This document shows, piece after piece, positions 47,906 to 59,500 of a stretch of 64,000 nt of DNA. The translations under genes were made by a program, and so were the position numbers. Numbering within the stretch: position 1 is the first letter of the stretch; every line of letters starts with the position of its first letter. The notes under the pieces are model-generated. The model was given only the letters and a program-made list of their open reading frames with translations, was not told the origin of the DNA and searched no databases. The DNA is taken from assembly GCA_003013855.2 (NCBI GenBank), contig PVNU02000868.1:682001-746000 (forward strand). The letters are read 5' to 3'. This stretch comes from Liriodendron chinense (lineage: Eukaryota > Streptophyta > Magnoliopsida > Magnoliales > Magnoliaceae).

Positions 47906-48511
47906 TGTTACGCAGCACGCCAACAACGTCAGTGAACTGAGATCCAATCTCCGGTCTCACCCACAAACGATAAACAGGAAGTAATAATAACTATATGAGG
48001 AATTCACACAAACCAACAATCCACAAGACATATTTTACGTGAAAAAACCCCAAACAAGGGTAAAAAACCACGGTGCAAAACTCTACTATGAAGAAGAACG
48101 AAAGTTACAAGCAATACGCTTACCTTCTCCTATGCTCCATGCATAGAGATGGTCCTTTTGCTAATCCTCTTGCCTCTTTCTCACCTTGGACGTATAGAAA
48201 CCCTAATCCCATAGCATAATCCCGGTTTACACCCCTTTATATAGCAAACCCCGAAATTAGAGCACAAAATAGGAAACCCCGCACTTAAGCCTGCGGCCGG
48301 TCGGGCGCCTGCCCATTACAAAAATCGTCCAGCAAGTGACAGGCCAAAACAGCCTATTATCGGGCGCCCGGTCACTTTGACCGTCGGGCGCCCGACCGTT
48401 CATAGAACAGTCCAGTGGCTGATGTCTCAAACCACTGAATATCGGGCGCCCAGTCATCAGACTGTCCAGGCGCCCGACCATGTATTGTGTGACTTGGCTC
48501 CACACTCAACA
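47906..48511 (-). repeat. 5' LTR of the Copia element
   Basis: 606 bp; TATATA-AAGGGGTG (48242-48229 on the minus strand) is a probable TATA/U3-R signal. Several CGGGCGCCCG palindromes lie upstream of it. Confidence 0.9.
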
Positions 48512-48516
48512 CTAAT

Positions 48517-48869
48517 ACTAGATAGGGCCTTAAGGTATTTACACTCACTAATTTCATGGGGTATTTTTGCTTGAATTTACACCACAATGATGGGATTTTA
48601 CAAAAACTAAACCCATGCAATTATTATGTGGGTGATGCCAAGTAATAAAAATGACCATAGCAAAAAAAATGTGCAGGGGCTAGTTTGGATTAATGATTAC
48701 AACGGCAATGTGTTATAATGTGTTGTAAATGGAAAACGATTATCACTACAGAAGTTTAGAAGTAAAGTAGTGCACAATATTATTCTTCCAATTATAGTTC
48801 CGACCCTAAATATGCATGTAAAGTACTCACCGTGGTTAGATACATGTGGATGTAAATTCTTTAATATAT
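48517..48869. other. Intergenic, no gene
   Basis: AT-rich; probable continuation of the interrupted Tourist-like copy for the first bases. Confidence 0.4.
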
Positions 48870-49260
48870 GTTCTATCCATTTTGCAATATCATTTTAGGG
48901 CATGACCAAAAAATGAGGAAGATCAAAAGCTCAGGTGGACCACACCATAGAAAGTAGTAGGACAATGATGTTCACTATTAAAACCTTGTCCACCAGGATG
49001 TTTATTTGCCGTCCATCATGTTCATAAAGTCACACAAACTTGGATGGAAGGAAAAAAAAAATACCTACTCCATCCAACACTTTTGTGGATCGTAAAAAGT
49101 TTTAATGGCAGACATTCAATTCCTATTGGCTTTTTGTGGTGTGGTCCATTTATAACCTTAGATCTGCTCATATTTCTGTCTTGTTTTATGAAATGATCTT
49201 GCAAGATGGATAACTAGTGTCGACATAACACACACATCATGGTGGGGCCCAAAGAACTAT
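48870..49260. repeat. Family A MITE copy
   Basis: TTCTATCCATTTTGCAATATC and TCAGGTGGACCACACCATAG at the left; CACACATCATGGTGGGGCCC at the right. Confidence 0.65.
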
Positions 49261-49710
49261 GCCACTTCAGCACACCCTCACTCATCCGAGTCTCTAGTAA
49301 TTCAGAAGGATTGTCATGATTTGATGGTTGGTTACATCCAATTAGTGGTAAGGTGCAATGATGTAAGATTTTCACTACATTGTTAGTGTGTTTAAGGATT
49401 AAAAAAAGTCATAGGACTCTGATTCATCTTAAAAATAGTGGGCATACTTTTATAGGTTACCAAAAGCTTATTTATTTATTTATTTTTTCTGCTAAGATCA
49501 TCTTACAGTGGCCTCGGCACAATGGTCATTTTATATTATGTACGCACGTTATGCTGGTCTTATTTCATACTAAGGCTATCTTGTGATGGGCTCAATCAGG
49601 CCACACACATATGTCATATTTAAAACATGTGAGAGCACTTAAGTCACTACATTTATTATCTGATGAGTACAGCACAAAATAATTTCAACGGTCCAAGAGT
49701 TGAATTCCAG

Positions 49711-50234
49711 GGACGCAGATTGCTTGCGAAACCCTTAGGCATCTCCTGCGCTCGGAATTTAGGTGGGGCCCACCGGGATGTTTGTAAGAAATCGACGCCA
49801 TCCAACTGTTTCGTGAGATCATTGTAGGCGTTGTGAAAAAAAATGAACGGGATCCAAGACTCAAGTGGGCGGAAAACGTGACGATTGAACTTCCACAGTT
49901 GAAATATTCGTGGGGCCACAAAAGTTTCGAATCAGGATAATATTTGTTTTTTTAGTTTCTCTCAGTAAGAATGACATTATGAACGATATGGATGGCATAT
50001 AAACATCACTGTGGATCCCATAGAGGCTTCAACAGTAGGAATTTCCCTACCCACCTTTTGCTTTAGTGCAGCCCACTTAAGCCTTGGATCCCGTTCATTC
50101 TTTGTCACAACGGCTAAAATGATCTTATAAAACGGTTGGACGGTGTAGATTTGTCACAAACATCACAGTGGGCCCCACCTAGATTCCGAGCGCAGGAGAT
50201 GCCTGCAAAAGGCTTCGGCAGGCAATCCGCGTCC
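49711..50234. repeat. Family A MITE copy with long paired arms
   Basis: GGACGCAGATTGC at the left pairs with GCAATCCGCGTCC at the right. The pairing continues through GGCATCTCCTGCGCTCGGAA / TTCCGAGCGCAGGAGATGCC into the core, so the arms exceed 100 bp. Flanks GAATTCCAG and AAATTACAG match at 7 of 9. Confidence 0.75.
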
Positions 50235-50683
50235 AAATTACAGGCTACCAAAATAATTATAAAATACAAGATTTTAAAAATCAACACTACCAAAATTAAT
50301 AAAAGAATCAGAAAATGCAAATAAATGACCACAGATGATTTCAACACCTGAGCGAAAACGTCAATCGTTCACTATTTGCATGTGGTGTGGCCTGGACCAG
50401 TGGATAGGACCGCCTATTTTCCAAACGAGGCTATCTTAGGGCATGCCTTCCAGACAAATGCTAAAGGACAGGTTTCATATACACCTACCCTCCGCTCTGA
50501 GTTTAATGCATCTCCCTCAAGAGCTATATAGAAATGACTCGCCACCATTTAAAAAATGCTGGGGATGATTCAACCGTCAGCGTCCTCGTGCATCCAAATT
50601 TAAGGCCCAATCCCGGCAGAAGATTGGATGTTACCGGTACCAGGATCTAACCAGAGATGGATGGTCGTAGCAGGGGTCCCTGG

Positions 50684-51857
50684 TGTTGGAAACGGACGCC
50701 TCAAATTTGTTTGTATAGAGGCCACCGGCCGGTCGGTGGGGGTGTCCAACCGGCCGGCCACAGTGGAGACCCAAGCAGAGTTGCTACTGTGACAAAAATA
50801 GGCCATCCGACAGTAGGGGTGTCCGACCGATCGGATGACCGGTCGGCAGTGTCCTAGTGCAACACGAATTTTGCGCGGTTTCTTTGCGCAAGAGGTTTCT
50901 AAATCTGTTTTTCTTCCTATTTAAAGGGTAATACGAGATTAGATGTTTCTAAGGTTGTAAAGGGGATTGAGGGAGCTTCTAGGTGAGAGAAAGAGCTTGG
51001 AGAAGAGGGTTTTCTTCCTGGGTAAGCTTGAAATTTCTCTTGTGGGCTTGGGTTTTCGGTCTTGGGTTCTATCTCTTATAACTTTTGTGATTTATAGTGG
51101 ATTGATGTCGCTTTGTGCCTTGGTTTTTTACCCGTGAGGGGTTTTTCCACGTAAAAATCCGATTGTCTATGTGTGGGTGATTGCATTGTGTGGCTTATTT
51201 GATTGAATTGTCTGTTTGTTCGGCTTTGCTTCCGCTGTCGGCCCTTCCTAGCTCTGCAGCGGAAGCAATCAAAGCAGGCGAGGAACACATCACAATGGCA
51301 ATCAACAAGCAAATCATTACACACAAGAGGGTAATCCGATTTTTACGTGGAAAAATCCCTCAAGGGTAAAAAACCACGGCACAAAGCGACACCAATCCAC
51401 TATGAATCAGAAGTTATGAGAGATTACAGAAGAAACCCTGGATCACAGCCCACAAGAGAAATCCCAAGCTACCCGAAACTAATTCTCACATGAGAAGGAC
51501 AAACCCATCCCTTTCCCTCAACCCAGAGAACTCCAAGCTTCTTTCCTAGCTTTTTCTCTCACCCTAGAACCCTCTCAATCCCTTGGCCCATTGGCGGCAA
51601 CCCTAATCTCAGATTACATCTCCTTAAATATGAGAAAATCGGAATTAGAAACTCCTTGTGCAAAACCGCGCAAGAAACTAAGTCCAAAAAGGAAACTGCC
51701 CGACCGGTCGGACCCCCCCACCGGCCGGTCGGCCCACCTGTCGGATGGCCCAAAAAGGCTCTAGAAACTTGCTGTCTTCATCTCCATCGTGACCGACCAG
51801 CCGGCCGACCGGTCGGTGGTCTTTATGCTTGAAGGTTTGAGGCGTCTAAGCCCAACA
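50684..51857. mobile_element. Two LTRs in inverted, tail-to-tail order with 5-bp target duplication
   Basis: The unit begins TGTTGG and ends CCCAACA and is flanked by CCTGG on both sides (50679-50683, 51858-51862). The left arm (to about 51240) and the right arm (from about 51260) are homologous in inverse orientation. Shared blocks are the CCGACCGGTCGG cluster, TTTTGCGCGGTTTCTTGCGC-like, GGATTG-TGTCGCTTTGTGCC and TTTTTCCACGTAAAAATC. They meet at GCTTCCGCTG...CAGCGGAAGC around a 19-bp spacer. The arms are clearly diverged. No coding sequence. Confidence 0.8.
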
Positions 51858-51862
51858 CCTGG

Positions 51863-52250
51863 AGCCCACCGTGATTCATGTATTTTATCCACACGTCCAA
51901 TCAGTTTTAAGAGATGAGCCCAACAAGAGGAATAATCACTGCTCAAGTGGACTCCACCTACGAATCAGCGAATCAACGGTGACAATGACTCCCACCATTG
52001 AAGCCTTCCTACGCTCGCTGCAATATGTTTTTGCCATCCAACTTGTTCATAAAGTTGCAGAGGCCTGGATGAAAGAAAAACATAAACATTACCTTGATAC
52101 AAGTCTTTTGTGACAATAAAAATTTTTCAAAGGCATGCGTTCATGTCCTATTGCTTCCTATGGTGTGGTTCACTTGAGCATTGGACATTCTTATTGAGCT
52201 AATGCATTAAAATTATCTGTCAAAGTCATAGACATACATCACAGTAGGCC
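51863..52250. repeat. Family A MITE copy
   Basis: AGCCCACCGTGATTCATGTA, ATCCACACGTCCAATCAG and the inverted right part to ACATCACAGTAGGCC. It directly adjoins the inverted LTR unit, whose insertion interrupted its left end. Confidence 0.6.
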
Positions 52251-52354
52251 ATATATAGCCTCCTGCGTGACTCTCAGTCTCTAACTTGGTCCCGGCCAGA
52301 ATAGTATACCCAACCCGCCATATCCCAACACTAGATAGCTGGTGTCAAAGCATT

Positions 52355-52700
52355 GTGGTACCGACACATCATTGTGTATGTGTTTTATTGATGCCTTTCA
52401 TCCATTTTGCCAGCTCATTTTACGACATGAGCAAAAATTTAAGGCCGATCCAAATCTCAAGTGGACCACAGCACAAGGAACAGGGGGATTGAAAGCTTTC
52501 ATTGATAACTTTTTCAGGGCCACGTAAGTTATAGAGCAAGCTGATATTCCATTACCCTATCAACCGGTTTGATGGCAAATAAACATTACAGCGAATCCTA
52601 TGAAGTTTTTGACGGTGGACGTTCAATCAATTCTGTTTCCCTGTGGTCCACCTTTGATTTTGATCTGTCTCATTTTTGGGCTCATGGTGGGCCCAGAGAG
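52355..52700. repeat. Family A MITE copy, right end partial
   Basis: TTGATGCCTTTCATCCATTT, TCTCAAGTGGACCAC and GTCCACCTTTGATTTTGATC blocks in the usual order. Confidence 0.6.
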
Positions 52701-52944
52701 CTTTGACATCATCCAGCTGGCTGGTGTTGGGTCACCGGCCAAACCGCATCCCAATTGTGGATGGAACGTAGAAAAACAAAACAAAAAAATAAAATAAAAA
52801 AATAAACACTAGAAAACAACAATAACCAACCGATTTTTCTCTTGGAATTTGTATCATTCGCAATTCTACCTCTAACCATTCACTTGATACTCGTCAATGA
52901 GATGGTTAGTATTTTTGGATGAGTGTGATTTCAGAGACATGCGC

Positions 52945-53370
52945 CATCCACAAGGTTACACGAATTTTGGATGGTCCGGATACACTTACATGACTGCCAC
53001 GTGAGAAAAGCATGAGTGACCTGCCATTTTCAAAATGGTGGTGAAAATCCAGATTATCTCCCCGGGCTCCAAGAGTCACGTGATCTCAGAGGTGTGGGTT
53101 ACCCGAAGTTTGGACGGTACAGTTACACTTACATGACTGCCACGTGAGAGGAAGATGAGTGACCCTACCATTTTCAAAATGGTGGCGAACCATCGCTGCC
53201 GTCCAGAACATCTCCCCCAGGCTTCAGGAGTCACGTGATCTCAGAGATATGTTCCTATACACAGGGTTACCCGAAATTTGGATGGTCCGGATACACTTAC
53301 ACGACTGTCACGAGAGAGGAAGATGAGTGACCCCACCATTTCCAAAACGGTGGTAAACCATCACTGCAGT
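52945..53370. repeat. Tandem repeat (about 140-170 bp unit, 2.7 copies) with CACGTG boxes
   Basis: Units begin GGTTAC(A/C)CGAA-TTTGGA (about 52953, 53096, 53264). They include TACACTTACATGACTGCCACGTGAG and CCATTTTCAAAATGGTGG, the latter itself a palindrome. CACGTG occurs at 52998, 53077, 53141 and 53232. The array ends about 450 bp before the presumed first exon of the HBS1-like gene. Confidence 0.8.
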
Positions 53371-53799
53371 TCGTATCCTCGGAGATTCCAGGAGTTTCTC
53401 GATAAGCAATCCCAGGGGCATTGTATGGCATACGTGCAACTCGGACTAAGCAGGAATCATTATCCCGTAATCCAGACCGTTGATCCGTTAAATCCCAGCA
53501 TGGATGGACTATATTCCAAAAATCTTGCTCCACCGGACAATCGAAACCCCACAACTTGTACATTAAAATAGACAATTCGGAAGAGAACACATCAACGGTT
53601 CATATTAACCTAAAGGAGCCCCAATACCGGCGTCTAGTATCTCACCATGTTAGTAACTCAAGGACACAATCAATCAAGGAGGGACGCAACATACCTGCGG
53701 TCTGGATTACCAAAACATGGGCCCCACTTGTCAGGACGGGAAACCCACGTATACGTACACGGTGCAAGGAGGCGAACCGCGTACCGTGTAGAACTGCGC

Positions 53800-53961
53800 T
53801 TTCCTTTTCCCCATCAAACAGATGCTTTCTCCTCCTTCTCCAACCCCTTTTCCAACTCTCACGTCTCGTTAGCAATCTATTCTGACATCAGTTTTTTTTC
53901 TTAGATCTTTCACATCAATCCCACTTCGACGGTTCTCGCTGCTCTGTCCTTCGGATTCAAG
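53800..53961 (+). promoter_or_regulatory. Presumed HBS1-like 5' UTR exon 1
   Basis: Pyrimidine-rich sequence (TTCCTTTTCCCC..., TCTCCTCCTTCTCC) typical of a plant leader ends at donor TTCAAG|GTAATGG. A (CT)n run follows in the intron (53973-54007). The start is not determined. Confidence 0.5.
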
Positions 53962-53970
53962 GTAATGGAC

Positions 53971-54009
<39 letters not shown>

Positions 54010-54304
54010 CCCTTCATTTCTAAGGGTTTCTTGCATAAACTCCAAGGAAGGCATTGGAAATCCTTAGTAACTGTAGAAATTCTGCAATTTGGAAGTATTT
54101 CTAATGAAATTGAAGTGAAAATGATCGAAATTGATCTTTTTTATGTTACTGAAATTAACGTTATTTTTAGAAGTAACTGAAACCGTAGGTTTTGTTGGAA
54201 AGGGGTTCCGTCAAGACATGGCTCTGCTTGGGTGGGTCCACGCAAACCTGTCCCGTTGCGGGGCCCACGTTAACTACTCTCATCACGTTTGCTTTCGAAT
54301 TCAG

Positions 54305-55291
54305 GTTTGTGATTGCTGAACCGCTAGAATTTGGGTTTTGCATGCTGCTTGTTTGTTAAAATGCTCGCAATTGATCTGCTTGGGTAGTGTTTTTTTATTT
54401 TTATTTGCAAATGCTTGGTTTGTAGCTGATATATGTGAGTTGAGCTTTGCTCAGCCCACAGGCACCTCCATGTGTGTGGGGCATTTGAGTTGTTCATTGG
54501 ATGGACCGGACCTGGTGAATTCATTAGGTTGGGGTTGGATGAGGTTTGTTTCAGAAAATTTCCAGCGGACCAGTTTGATATATACCCATGGTGCATGACT
54601 CATGGGACTTGGTATTTGTTGTTAATAATAGAAATCTGTTGTAAGTTTCTTGGTGTGAGTAAGGTATATGAATTCTGCCATTGTGGGACGAAACACAAAT
54701 ATCTTATGACCATCATAATGTTGTTTACATGAATATGCCAGAAATATGCAACCTGGTTATAGGACTTATGTCCAACTTCAACTTAGATATAGCTCTATAA
54801 ATCACTTACACATGATTATTACATAATAGATGAAATTCAGGCATATCTTGTGCTATTTAGATAGACTGATAGGGCTCTGATTGAAATGTATGAATCGTAA
54901 ACAGTAGTATGCCAGTGAAGTTTATCGATATTCTTTCCTTTCCTTTTTTTTAAAACTTCAAATCTTGTCTCAATATACTTTTTAATGAAACATTTTAATT
55001 TTAAATCTCATATTCGCATGTTTGCTTGTGTCATATGGCATTAATTAATGCTTCTTAATAAGAAAATCAACCATCTTAAAAAGAGCCTCGAGGGAGTGAG
55101 TGTAATGGGATCCAATCTTGTCCCTTTTGACAAAAAGATCAGAGCAAAAAAGTTCATTGGTTCCAATGCCAAAGCAAAATGCAGTCTTCTTTTGTCATTC
55201 ATATACACACTTGAAAGTGTTTGCTCTAATCATATTGGCCATCTAACATAGGAAGTGGGAACTATCCAAATCTTTTGCAAGTACTTTCTAA
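54305..55291 (+). other. Leader intron of HBS1-like gene, no gene
   Basis: AT-rich intron-like DNA. Short frames are not recognised. Confidence 0.5.
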
Positions 55292-55775
55292 GGTCCTGTT
55301 TGGAACATGAGAGTAGGTGGTATTGCATTGCATTAGGTAGGATATAAATTCCATCTGGCATTTGGAATCGATAGGAAGGATTGGATTAATCCAAGCATTT
55401 GACCTTCTACTCCTAGGAGGAGATATAACATGATTTCTAGTGGATTTCGAAATCAACTACATATGTGGGCATCATGTTGATGCACATGTTTTATCCATTA
55501 CGCCCACCATCCATATGTGCCCTTTACACGTGACACTCGAGTTCATATGAACATAGGTGATCGGCATCGGTTTTGAAATATGGTCCATTGATTATAATTC
55601 CAACGTCTTCCTGACTCTAGTTTAATGTAATACAATATTTTGCTCAAAGGAAGAATTCAATTCCAAATGGCGAATTGGATGGTCAAAATACCATGGTATT
55701 TCTAGACATAATCATTGTGTAATAATGGTGTTAATTCCATCTAATGCAATGCAATGCATCTTTCCAAACAGGCCC
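55292..55775. mobile_element. Tourist-like MITE (PIF/Harbinger type), complete, 484 bp
   Basis: Terminal inverted repeats GGTCCTGTTTGGAA and TTCCAAACAGGCCC (one mismatch) with TAA on both sides (55289-55291, 55776-55778). A 3-bp TAA/TWA duplication and a GGxCCTGTTTGG end are hallmarks of Tourist/Harbinger MITEs. Inside are the family B words shared with 38.8-41.4 kb. Confidence 0.9.
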
Positions 55776-56327
55776 TAATATACTATACGTGGAATATTTC
55801 ATTCCAAGCAATGTGAGGTGGTCATCATTGCAGCTGAGGTTTGGATGTCCAAACCTTTACTTGAATAGCTGTAATGAGTTGTTATTCGTGTGCAGTTTCA
55901 TGACGGCAAAGGTTTTCTAGCAGCTAATCCTAGTTTCCACACCACTACCAAACACATTGAGGGGGATCCTACTAAACCAGGGAAAGAGAGTGGTTTACAA
56001 GGGGAAACATTAAACGTCATCCGGCTGCCCCTTAAATTATGTCCATGCTCTAAGAAGTTCCAGTTTCTATCTTCACTTGATGCCCAAAAATTGACATCAT
56101 GCCATTTTGAATGTCGTTCTAGTCGATGGCTTCATCCACAACTTGATGGGGAGTTATTAAGTACAGTGTTTGACGGTCCTTTGGGTACGTTGGTTTTTAT
56201 GGTTCGGTAACTCTTCATACTTCTCTTGTGCCGTAATGTTTCTTTAACCTGTTTTGGCCCATCTATCATTTGCATCATGTGCCAATAAATTGATTCTTTT
56301 TCTTTCTAATTCTTTGTATTCAGGAAA

Positions 56328-56421
56328 ATGCCTCGCAAAGTATATCATGGAGTTGATTATGATGAAGAGTATGATGACTACTATGACGATTATGACTATG
56401 ATTATGATGTAGAAGTAGATG
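56328..56421 (+). CDS. HBS1: HBS1-like exon with start codon (residues 1-31)
   Basis: TTGTATTCAG|GAAA-ATG gives a four-base leader on this exon. It ends VEVD plus one base at GTAACT. Eighteen of the 31 residues are Asp, Glu or Tyr. Confidence 0.88.
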
Positions 56422-56499
56422 GTAACTACTTCAGCTTTTCTTTTCTTATTCATATATATGCCTAATATTTTCCCTCCTTGAATAATTCTTAGCATTCAT

Positions 56500-56555
<56 letters not shown>

Positions 56556-59500
56556 AATCTTAGTCCGAATGAATAAATCTTAGTCCACTGTTTGGGCTTC
56601 TTGGCAACACACACACACACACACACCATTGTTTCTTAATTTTTATGTTAGTTCTTATATTTCCATTTTTTCCCGCCTTTTGGCTTGTGATTAACATATG
56701 CTTGCAAGGCGTTTATGTCCACATGGGTTGTTTTTTTTGTTTGTAATTTAATTTCTTTGGGTCCCCTATTCTTGAGAAAATTCCTCGAATATGGCATGGA
56801 AAACTTGGGTTTTGGAGAAGATGCTGAAGTTTCTATAATTAGCTAGCTACTAATGATCTGTGGATGGAAAATAAAAGGCAAGGTTTTATGTTAACATAGG
56901 CCATTTTGAGGGGGCTGGGGCCCCCAAACAAGAAATGTTAATCGTTCTTTTCTCTGACCATCTCTCACACATACCTTCCTTACTCATTAGAAGCTAACTC
57001 TGAATATCTAATTTTAAGGGAACCTACCCCGCCTCAACCTCTAATAAGATAGTTTTATCTCCTTGATAGGTGATCAATTTCATACAACCCAATATCCTAA
57101 GATCTAAGGAGCTATTCCTAAAGTCACGGAAAAGAAATCTCATAAAATGTCTGATTAGATCCATATCTTGCATCACACGGTAGGAATCTTTTGTCAATAT
57201 TATTTATTTTGGATTTGATTCTTTTATGAGATCTGAATATTTTGTTTCAAGCTTTTGACAACTTCTATAGGGGGCCCACTTTGGTCTGTGTATGGCATTC
57301 AGCCCATCCATCAAGGACACCCCACCATGAAAATGACGCCCTAAAAATTCAGCCGAGATCCAACTATTAGATGGGCCACCACATGAATTTGGAAGTTTTT
57401 GGGTGGTTGTCCATTGCTTTCTATGGTGTCTGACATGATGATTGGTTACCCTGGTTTTTGGGGTGTCCTATTTTCATGGTTGGGAGACCCTGTTGGATGA
57501 GTTGGATGCGATACACACACCATGGTGGGCCCCACAAGCAGATAGTTGCACCAAATTTTCATCTACGATTAGTAGCGTGTGAGACACGTTCCCCTCAGAG
57601 TGTATATAATGATTCAATCATGGCAATGCAAGAGATGTCTAGGAATTTGAACTTAGCTTTCTAGCATGTATATTACAAATTTACAAGAAATGGAATTGCT
57701 TTGGGATCAGTGATACTCAGTGTTCTAGAAGGCATTTGATGCCAGAAAATTCTGCCCCCCACAAAGTTTTTTCTCTATAACAGAAATACTTAAAAAGGGG
57801 TGCACTTCACTGGTACCGGTGCCAACGTAAACTTACAGTGGTACTGGTTATGTGTGGGGCCCATGTGATGCGTGTATGGATTCCAACCCGTCCATCAGAT
57901 GTGTCTGCGCATATTACCCGCCGGGTCCAAAAATCAGGCTAAACCACAAATCAGGTGGGCCACATCATGGGATGCAAGTTGGGAGGGAATGCTCACCCTT
58001 GATTTTCATGGAGGTCACACCCAATCTAGGCTTTTCCAACCTCATGCTTAATGTAGCCTTCAGGTGGCTAGTGTCTCCAATGTTCTGTGTTGTAGGAGCG
58101 GCTAACGAACTTCAAAGCTGTTTTTGGGGTAGCTACGTCAAGGCGTTTAGCGCTGTTGTTGGGCAAAATCTAGGGCTGTAGCGTTTGCTCTTTATCACTA
58201 CACACATGTGTTCCACTGTGGTTGTGGGCCCACCTGGTGAGTACTGGGCGGCTTTTTGGCCCCCTACGCTACGTAGGGGTAATACGGAGTATAGTGTGAC
58301 TTTTCTGCTGGATAGGTGTTGGATGGGTTGCTTCGATTGCGTGGGCCCCACATCTGGCCATACCATAATAAGCTTAAGGTGGTTATTGGCTCCATTGGAG
58401 CATGCCCTCATACTTAAAAATCCATTGGAGTTATTTAATCAGGACGGAATTGTGAAAAAAAAAAAAACCAATTGCAAGAGTTTTGCCCAAAATGAGAATA
58501 AATCAAGTAGCAGTAGTGACAACAACTTGTATGGAAAGAAACTAGTTATCTTTTATGAAAAGATTATTGTGGTTATCGGTACGATTGGAGCACGCCTCAT
58601 ACTTAAAAATCTATGGGAGCTCTGAAATCAGAATAGAATTGTCAAAAAAAAATAAAAAAAATCACAGGAGGTTTGCCCAAAATGTGAATAAATCAAATTG
58701 CAGCAAGTGGCATATTTTTTTTTTGTAAGTGACCACAGGTTATATGAAAAGAAACTAGTTACTTTCATAAAAAAAGATTATTTTGGAAATGTTGTCTCAC
58801 AGTGGAGGTTACCAGAACATTTTAGCAGCACTGTATGTCATGCAACAGAACATCAGCTATTCTTCAAGGCTTGAGTTGTCGGCAATAATAGTATTATGTA
58901 TGTATGATCCTCATTTGTAGCGCTAGACATTGAGCATTAATGCTTATATCTATTTGTCATTGAAGAGATGGGAAAGCCAAACAAGTTTGGTAGTCTCTAA
59001 AGCACGATTTTTTATTATTGGCAAAATCCATGATTCTTTGCAAGAAGTACCAGTTGATTTGAGAAGTTTGGAAGGGGGGTGGAAGAAGAGAGGAGAAGGA
59101 AAGAAGGGAAGAAGAAAAGAAAAGAGAATTTTGAGAGAGAAGCACCTTTGTGTGTTAAAGCCATAGGCTGTAACACACTTTTATTATATTACTAGAGAAC
59201 ACCCTTACATATTCCTGAAGAGCACAAAAAAGACCGTGTACATAACACACCCACACACCAACATTATATAAGTACATTGCATTATCTTTCTATACTCCCC
59301 CTTAAGTTGGAGCATACATGTCAATCATGCCCAACTTGCCGGTAATGCGGAGAAGAGCATCTCAACTGAGAGACTCGGTGAGGACATCAGCTAGTTGTTC
59401 CCCAGAGCGAATGAATGGAGTTGTAATATCCTTGTTAGCTACCTTCTCCCGAATGAAGTGACAATCAATCTTAATGTGCTTTGTGCGCTCATCAACACTA

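Larger units (their letters stand above)
41414..48511 (-). mobile_element. Copia retrotransposon with two LTRs and 5-bp target duplication
   Basis: LTRs at 41414-42023 (3') and 47906-48511 (5') begin TGTTG/TGTTA and end CAACA on the plus strand. CTAAT flanks both sides (41409-41413, 48512-48516). Next to the 5' LTR is TGGTATCAGAGC, complementary to initiator tRNA-Met. Next to the 3' LTR is an AAAGTGGGAGAT purine tract. Domain order gag, protease, integrase, RT, RNase H is that of Copia (Tork/Tnt1-like). The LTRs differ at roughly 8% of positions over the part I compared, and the body has many stops plus a nested insertion, so it is an old, dead copy. Confidence 0.93.
54218..56206 (+). other. 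Possible upstream coding exons in frame with HBS1 (hypothetical)
   Basis: Candidate exon 54171-54304 (ATG at 54218, MALLGWVHANLSRC..., donor CAG|GTTTGT, phase 0) and candidate exon 55896-56206 (acceptor GTGTGCAG, 103 open codons, donor TTCG|GTAACT, phase 2) would join to the exon at 56324 in frame, adding 29+103 codons plus a junction ahead of MPRK. The second begins FHDGKGFLAANPSFH-TTKHIE, resembling the NPxFHxRTKHIE block of Copia RNase H, so it may be an exonised retrotransposon piece. The usual HBS1 start is the MPRK methionine. Treat as untranslated or alternative unless transcripts show otherwise. Confidence 0.3.

Noticed and set aside
53642..53904. Overlapping frames of 77-109 codons just before the HBS1-like leader
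   Set aside because: No conserved domain, three frames open at once, and they run into the pyrimidine-rich leader; more likely promoter sequence.
58185..58625. 146-codon frame in the HBS1-like intron
   Set aside because: Half of it lies in a tandem duplication and a MITE-like repeat; no domain, and the host gene crosses it as an intron.
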